From: CAZFDE01 sp964517795
Lineage (GTDB): Bacteria > Planctomycetota > Phycisphaerae > Sedimentisphaerales > Anaerobacaceae
Direction: 5' to 3'
NCBI GenBank assembly: GCA_964517795.1
Contig: CAZFDE010000050.1
Location: 1-18,730 of the forward strand
DNA: 18,730 nucleotides
Each line of letters opens with the position of its first letter. Positions within the stretch are counted from its first letter, which is position 1. Positions 16,175 through 18,730 of this stretch are shown one piece after another. The notes below the pieces were generated by a model, which saw only the letters and a program-made list of their open reading frames with translations, searched no databases and had not been told where the DNA came from. The position numbers and the translations under genes were made by a program.

Positions 16175-16205
16175 ATTATACCACATTCGCATGCGATCGC
16201 GTCAA
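16175..16205 (-). promoter_or_regulatory. mcsA-mcsB promoter, very short leader
   Basis: On the - strand TTGACG (16205-16200) and TATAAT (16180-16175) are separated by 19 bases. The -10 box ends only 7 bases before the ATG at 16167, so transcription should start at or next to the start codon. The spacer includes the palindrome GCGATCGC (16193-16200). Confidence 0.6.
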
Positions 16206-16378
16206 AAACCGTTCACTTTTCTACGGCCGTTTTCAAAGCGATTTCACCTCTCTTATTCAAGTATCGGCAAATACTGCTGGTTACTATACTTATAATTCCC
16301 CGGTCCGGTTCGGTTTTTAAGGGAATCGCTCAAACCGATAGTGGTTTTTACGCGGCCGGTTTGTTACCAAACACACCG

Positions 16379-16876
16379 TTAATGATCATGGTAATTAAGC
16401 CGTTTCTTGAGCCGCTTGCAGACATTATCCGGGATCAGGTTCGAGACATCGCCGCCCAGGGCCGCGACTTCCCGCGTCAGGGTCGAGCTGGTAAATCCGT
16501 ATTCGGCGCTGGTCATGATAAATACCGTCTCGATCCCTGCGACCGCACGGTTGGTCATCGCCAGCTTCAGTTCGTAATGCACATCCGTCAGACTTCGCAT
16601 CCCGCGCAGGATCACGTCCGCCTTCTTATGCCGCGCGTACTCCACCATCAGCCCGTCGAAACTCTCCACCGAGACCCGCGGCATGTCCTTGATCAATTCC
16701 GTAATCATCTCGACCCGCTCTTCGGGCGTGAACAGGGCGTTTTTGATCGGACTTCGCCCAACGGCCACGATCAGCTCGTCGAACAGCTTGATCCCCCGGT
16801 CGATCACATCCAGATGCCCCTTCGTGATCGGATCGAACGAACCCGGATAAATCGCACGTATCGCCTTTTTATGCAT
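16379..16876 (-). CDS. coaD: Pantetheine-phosphate adenylyltransferase
   Basis: A 165-residue enzyme that transfers AMP from ATP to 4'-phosphopantetheine, giving dephospho-CoA, the next-to-last step of coenzyme A synthesis. The nucleotidyltransferase signature is complete: AIYPGSFDPITKGHLDVI at the N-terminus (T-x-G-H), VILRGMRSLTDVHYE in the middle, and EYGFTSSTLTREVAALGGDV near the end (the SST.xRE block). Length is normal. The ATG at 16876 has AGAAGGA 7 bases upstream and its own strong promoter. The 208-base gap to mcsA holds the mcsA promoter, so coaD is transcribed separately or reads through. Confidence 0.97.
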   Translation of the reverse strand: MHKKAIRAIYPGSFDPITKGHLDVIDRGIKLFDELIVAVGRSPIKNALFTPEERVEMITELIKDMPRVSVESFDGLMVEYARHKKADVILRGMRSLTDVHYELKLAMTNRAVAGIETVFIMTSAEYGFTSSTLTREVAALGGDVSNLIPDNVCKRLKKRLNYHDH

Positions 16877-16902
16877 AAAATCGTCCTTCTGCTAAAACCG
16901 CT

Positions 16903-16930
16903 ATTATATCCGATTTGCCCCGCCGGTCAA
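16903..16930 (-). promoter_or_regulatory. coaD promoter
   Basis: On the - strand TTGACC (16930-16925), a 16-base spacer, and a perfect TATAAT (16908-16903). It lies 26 bases before the coaD ATG, leaving room for a short leader with the AGAAGGA ribosome binding site. Confidence 0.75.
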
Positions 16931-17173
16931 ACCCCCGCAAAACCAAACCACAAGTGACCCATTGCCTCAAGTCAAGTGCATCCAAGTTGCTAAGAAAGAA
17001 AACCATTCTATTAGAAAATACGCGATGTCTTTGTGGAACCCATGAGGGCCGCGGCAATATCAACCGAAATACAAATCGAAAAGCCTATTCAAAACAAAGC
17101 CAGAAGGTTAATCCGTATTTACTGTATGGTCGCCAATGCCCCTAAACAACAGGAGAATTCGGGAAATTAAGAT
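16931..17173. other. Intergenic stretch between divergent coaD and thioredoxin promoters
   Basis: Together with the two promoters this makes a 365-base gap without a gene (16877-17241). Small open frames exist on both strands but lack ribosome binding sites and resemble nothing. No strong hairpin or repeat was seen. Confidence 0.5.
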
Positions 17174-17201
17174 TTGACTTGCATTCGAAAGCTGTTACAA
17201 T
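17174..17201 (+). promoter_or_regulatory. Thioredoxin gene promoter
   Basis: TTGACT (17174-17179), 16-base spacer, TACAAT (17196-17201), giving a leader of about 34 bases before the ATG at 17242, which carries AAAGGA at a good distance. Confidence 0.75.
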
Positions 17202-17241
17202 ACCCATTTAGCTGATAAACCCGTTTCGAAAGGATATAATA

Positions 17242-17568
17242 ATGGCAGGCAGTGTAGCTGAGTTGAATGACGAAACATTTGACCAGATCGTTCATGATTC
17301 GGACGTGCCGGTGCTGGTGGATTTCTGGGCGCCGTGGTGCGGGCCGTGCAAGATGATGGCCCCGATCCTCGAAGAGATCGCAACCGATTATGCTGATAAG
17401 GTCAAGATCTGCAAGCTCAATACCGATGAAGCCCGGGACAGCGCGATCGAGTTCGGGATCAGTGCGATCCCCACGCTGATCCTTTTCAAGGACGGTCAGG
17501 TACAAAACAAATGGGTAGGACTCGCTGGCAAGAAAGATCTGGTGGCCGCAATCGACGAGCTACTGTAA
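17242..17568 (+). CDS. trxA: Thioredoxin
   Basis: A 108-residue complete thioredoxin, a cytoplasmic dithiol protein that reduces disulfides of target proteins and is itself recycled by thioredoxin reductase. The active site FWAPWCGPCKMM is at about residues 28-39, the cis-proline stretch ISAIPTLILFKDG at about 73-85, and the closing VGLAGKKDLVAAIDELL helix is present. Length and order match TrxA. It has its own promoter (17174-17201) and a ribosome binding site eight bases before the ATG. It is divergent from coaD and converges with the next gene, with only 28 bases between stops and no clear terminator hairpin. Confidence 0.96.
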   Translation: MAGSVAELNDETFDQIVHDSDVPVLVDFWAPWCGPCKMMAPILEEIATDYADKVKICKLNTDEARDSAIEFGISAIPTLILFKDGQVQNKWVGLAGKKDLVAAIDELL

Positions 17569-17596
17569 TGTCGAACGTTTTGCGGTTTATCGCCCG

Positions 17597-18001
17597 TCAG
17601 TACCAGACGACAACGATAAGATTCTCTTCGCTCTTTTTGGCCTGAACTTCTCCAACGGTCACATTGGTGTGTTTGATCCTTACATCCGGATGCTGCCGCA
17701 GCCAATCGTTGATCTGCTCATCCAGAAAAGTGATCGCGCCGGGATGAAGCTTCGTGAAAAACGTTTTGACCCCGGTAATCCGCTCGCCGCCGGTGATCGG
17801 TTTTTGCTGCGGCGGGGGCGATGCTTTCGGAGCCGGTTTGGTCTGCCCGGAAACGACATTCGAGCTGGAGCCGAGATTCAGCGGCGAATGCGAGATCGCC
17901 GAGTCCGAAGGGCCGCTGTCATTGTCTTCGAACGGGATCGATTTGCCTTCATCGTCGCTGGGGGGTTTGGATAATCCGGGAATGTTATCAAAATCTTCCA
18001 T
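17597..18001 (-). CDS. Hypothetical protein with Pro/Ser-rich N-terminus and conserved-looking C-terminal domain
   Basis: 134 residues, not recognised. Residues 1-70 are acidic and rich in P, S and D and are probably disordered. Residues ~72-134 look folded: ITGVKTFFTKLHPGAITFLD, then EQINDWLRQHPDVRIKHTNV and a last strand ENLIVVVWY ending at the stop. The pattern (an amphipathic helix, a W-L-x-x-H-P turn, and strands) looks like a small domain that handles a nucleotide or partner protein, but I cannot name it. No signal peptide is present. AAGGA lies eight bases before the ATG. It is a single gene converging with the thioredoxin gene. Confidence 0.8.
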   Translation of the reverse strand: MEDFDNIPGLSKPPSDDEGKSIPFEDNDSGPSDSAISHSPLNLGSSSNVVSGQTKPAPKASPPPQQKPITGGERITGVKTFFTKLHPGAITFLDEQINDWLRQHPDVRIKHTNVTVGEVQAKKSEENLIVVVWY

Positions 18002-18101
18002 TCTACATGTCCTTGAGCCATTGATTTAGGTATAGTGCTGCCCCATTGGCCTGAGGCTGTTCGTATATGATACGAAGTTCCGTTAGGAATTTCAAGGACA
18101 A

Positions 18102-18596
18102 TTATTCGTAATCATAAACAACAATGTCTCCGGTCTCGACCGGTTTATTGGCGGCTGGTTTCTCAATATTTTCGACTTTTTCGCATGCGACCGCTTCGGC
18201 GGACGGGCCTTCACCGACCCATTCCCACCAGATATGATCCAGCAGATTACCCGGTGTGCCTCCGTCATTGACCAGCAGAAAGATCCACTGGCCGTTGCGG
18301 ATGCTGGACGAATCGGTGCACTTGGCCGCGAACCACGCATAACTGCCGTCAACCTTGACGTAGCGGATCTCGAATTCGGCTTCGCTGCCGTTGACATCCA
18401 GATTCAGCGTCCCTTCGGCAGGGCGATTCTCGGCGGCCTCGCGCGCTTCGAATACCACGCGAACGGTATTCGAATCGTCCTTAACTTCGATCTTACCGGT
18501 CACATGACTGGAGATCTTGGACTGGCCGGAAAAAACCGGAAATACCAATACCAACACAACAAAGGCGATAACAATGATGTTTCGGTTACGTCTCAT
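18102..18596 (-). CDS. Secreted protein, post-COAP-1-domain-like
   Basis: 164 residues from the ATG at 18596. A clear signal peptide (MRRNRN, then IIVIAFVVLVLVFPVFSG) precedes a domain that starts HVTGKIEV and continues with EGTLNLDVNGSEAEFEIRYV, YAWFAAKCTD, WIFLLVNDGG and GDIVVYDY. That series of strands resembles the post-COAP-1 domain of secreted bacterial proteins (by memory of pattern). It should lie in the periplasm or outside the cell; the function is unknown. An in-frame TTG (18617) and GTG (18608) lie upstream, but the GGGAGG at 18614-18609 gives a usable, if long, spacing only to the ATG. No partner gene is in the window. Confidence 0.75.
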   Translation of the reverse strand: MRRNRNIIVIAFVVLVLVFPVFSGQSKISSHVTGKIEVKDDSNTVRVVFEAREAAENRPAEGTLNLDVNGSEAEFEIRYVKVDGSYAWFAAKCTDSSSIRNGQWIFLLVNDGGTPGNLLDHIWWEWVGEGPSAEAVACEKVENIEKPAANKPVETGDIVVYDYE

Positions 18597-18730
18597 AATG
18601 TTAATCACACCTCCCAAATCCTCTTTGATTAATTTTTCCCATTATCTTTTTTATCGACGATACGCCTCAATAAGATTAATTCAAATCTGATAATCTCATG
18701 TGAGCGTTGTTTTAAAATCATACGAAATAA

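Noticed and set aside
16320..16378. Rho-independent terminator after coaD
   Set aside because: Only a 5-bp stem (GTTTG/CAAAC) without a T-run is visible, too weak to call.
16915..17145. Small + strand frame between coaD and the thioredoxin gene
   Set aside because: No ribosome binding site, unlikely composition, and it overlaps the coaD promoter region.

Overview
The window looks like a chromosomal piece of a Gram-negative-type bacterium, most likely a planctomycete (Phycisphaerae-like). This rests on the mix of large RHS/YD-repeat proteins, an McsA-McsB protein-arginine kinase pair next to dnaK outside the usual Firmicutes clpC operon, and small secreted or hypothetical proteins. The assignment is inference; no rRNA or unique marker is present.

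Region 1 (1-12257, all + strand) is a tandem series of RHS C-terminal cassettes. Module 1 (1-2049) is the end of an RHS protein entering from the left edge, with an HNH/AHH-type nuclease toxin and an Imm11/DUF1629-like immunity gene. Module 2 (2392-7043) is a 1389-residue RHS protein lacking a secretion signal, with an unassigned toxin domain and a small immunity gene. Module 3 (7044-8815) is a promoterless RHS tip with a diverged relative of the module 2 toxin and a matching relative of its immunity protein. Module 4 (8915-11307) is another orphan RHS tip with a restriction-endonuclease-fold toxin and a 405-residue two-part putative immunity protein. Module 5 (11304-12257) is a mini-RHS frame: a signal-peptide-like start joined to an RHS tip that breaks off before any toxin. 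RHS tips are GC-richer and similar to one another; toxin and immunity parts are AT-rich and variable. The layout fits the known main-gene-plus-orphan-modules arrangement of polymorphic toxins, in which recombination through the conserved tip swaps the toxin end. Two inter-module spacers are themselves related, and one junction keeps an immunity gene in frame with the next RHS tip across a single TGA.

Region 2 (12230-16876, - strand) is housekeeping: a palindromic hairpin between the converging array and dnaK, then dnaK, mcsB and mcsA (overlapping by 4 bp behind a strong, nearly leaderless promoter), then coaD. DnaK plus the McsA/McsB arginine kinase makes a protein-quality-control neighbourhood; coaD makes coenzyme A.

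Region 3 (16877-18730) holds a divergent promoter region between coaD and a thioredoxin gene (+), then two - strand genes of unknown role: a 134-residue protein with a conserved-looking C-terminal domain and a secreted protein resembling the post-COAP-1 type.
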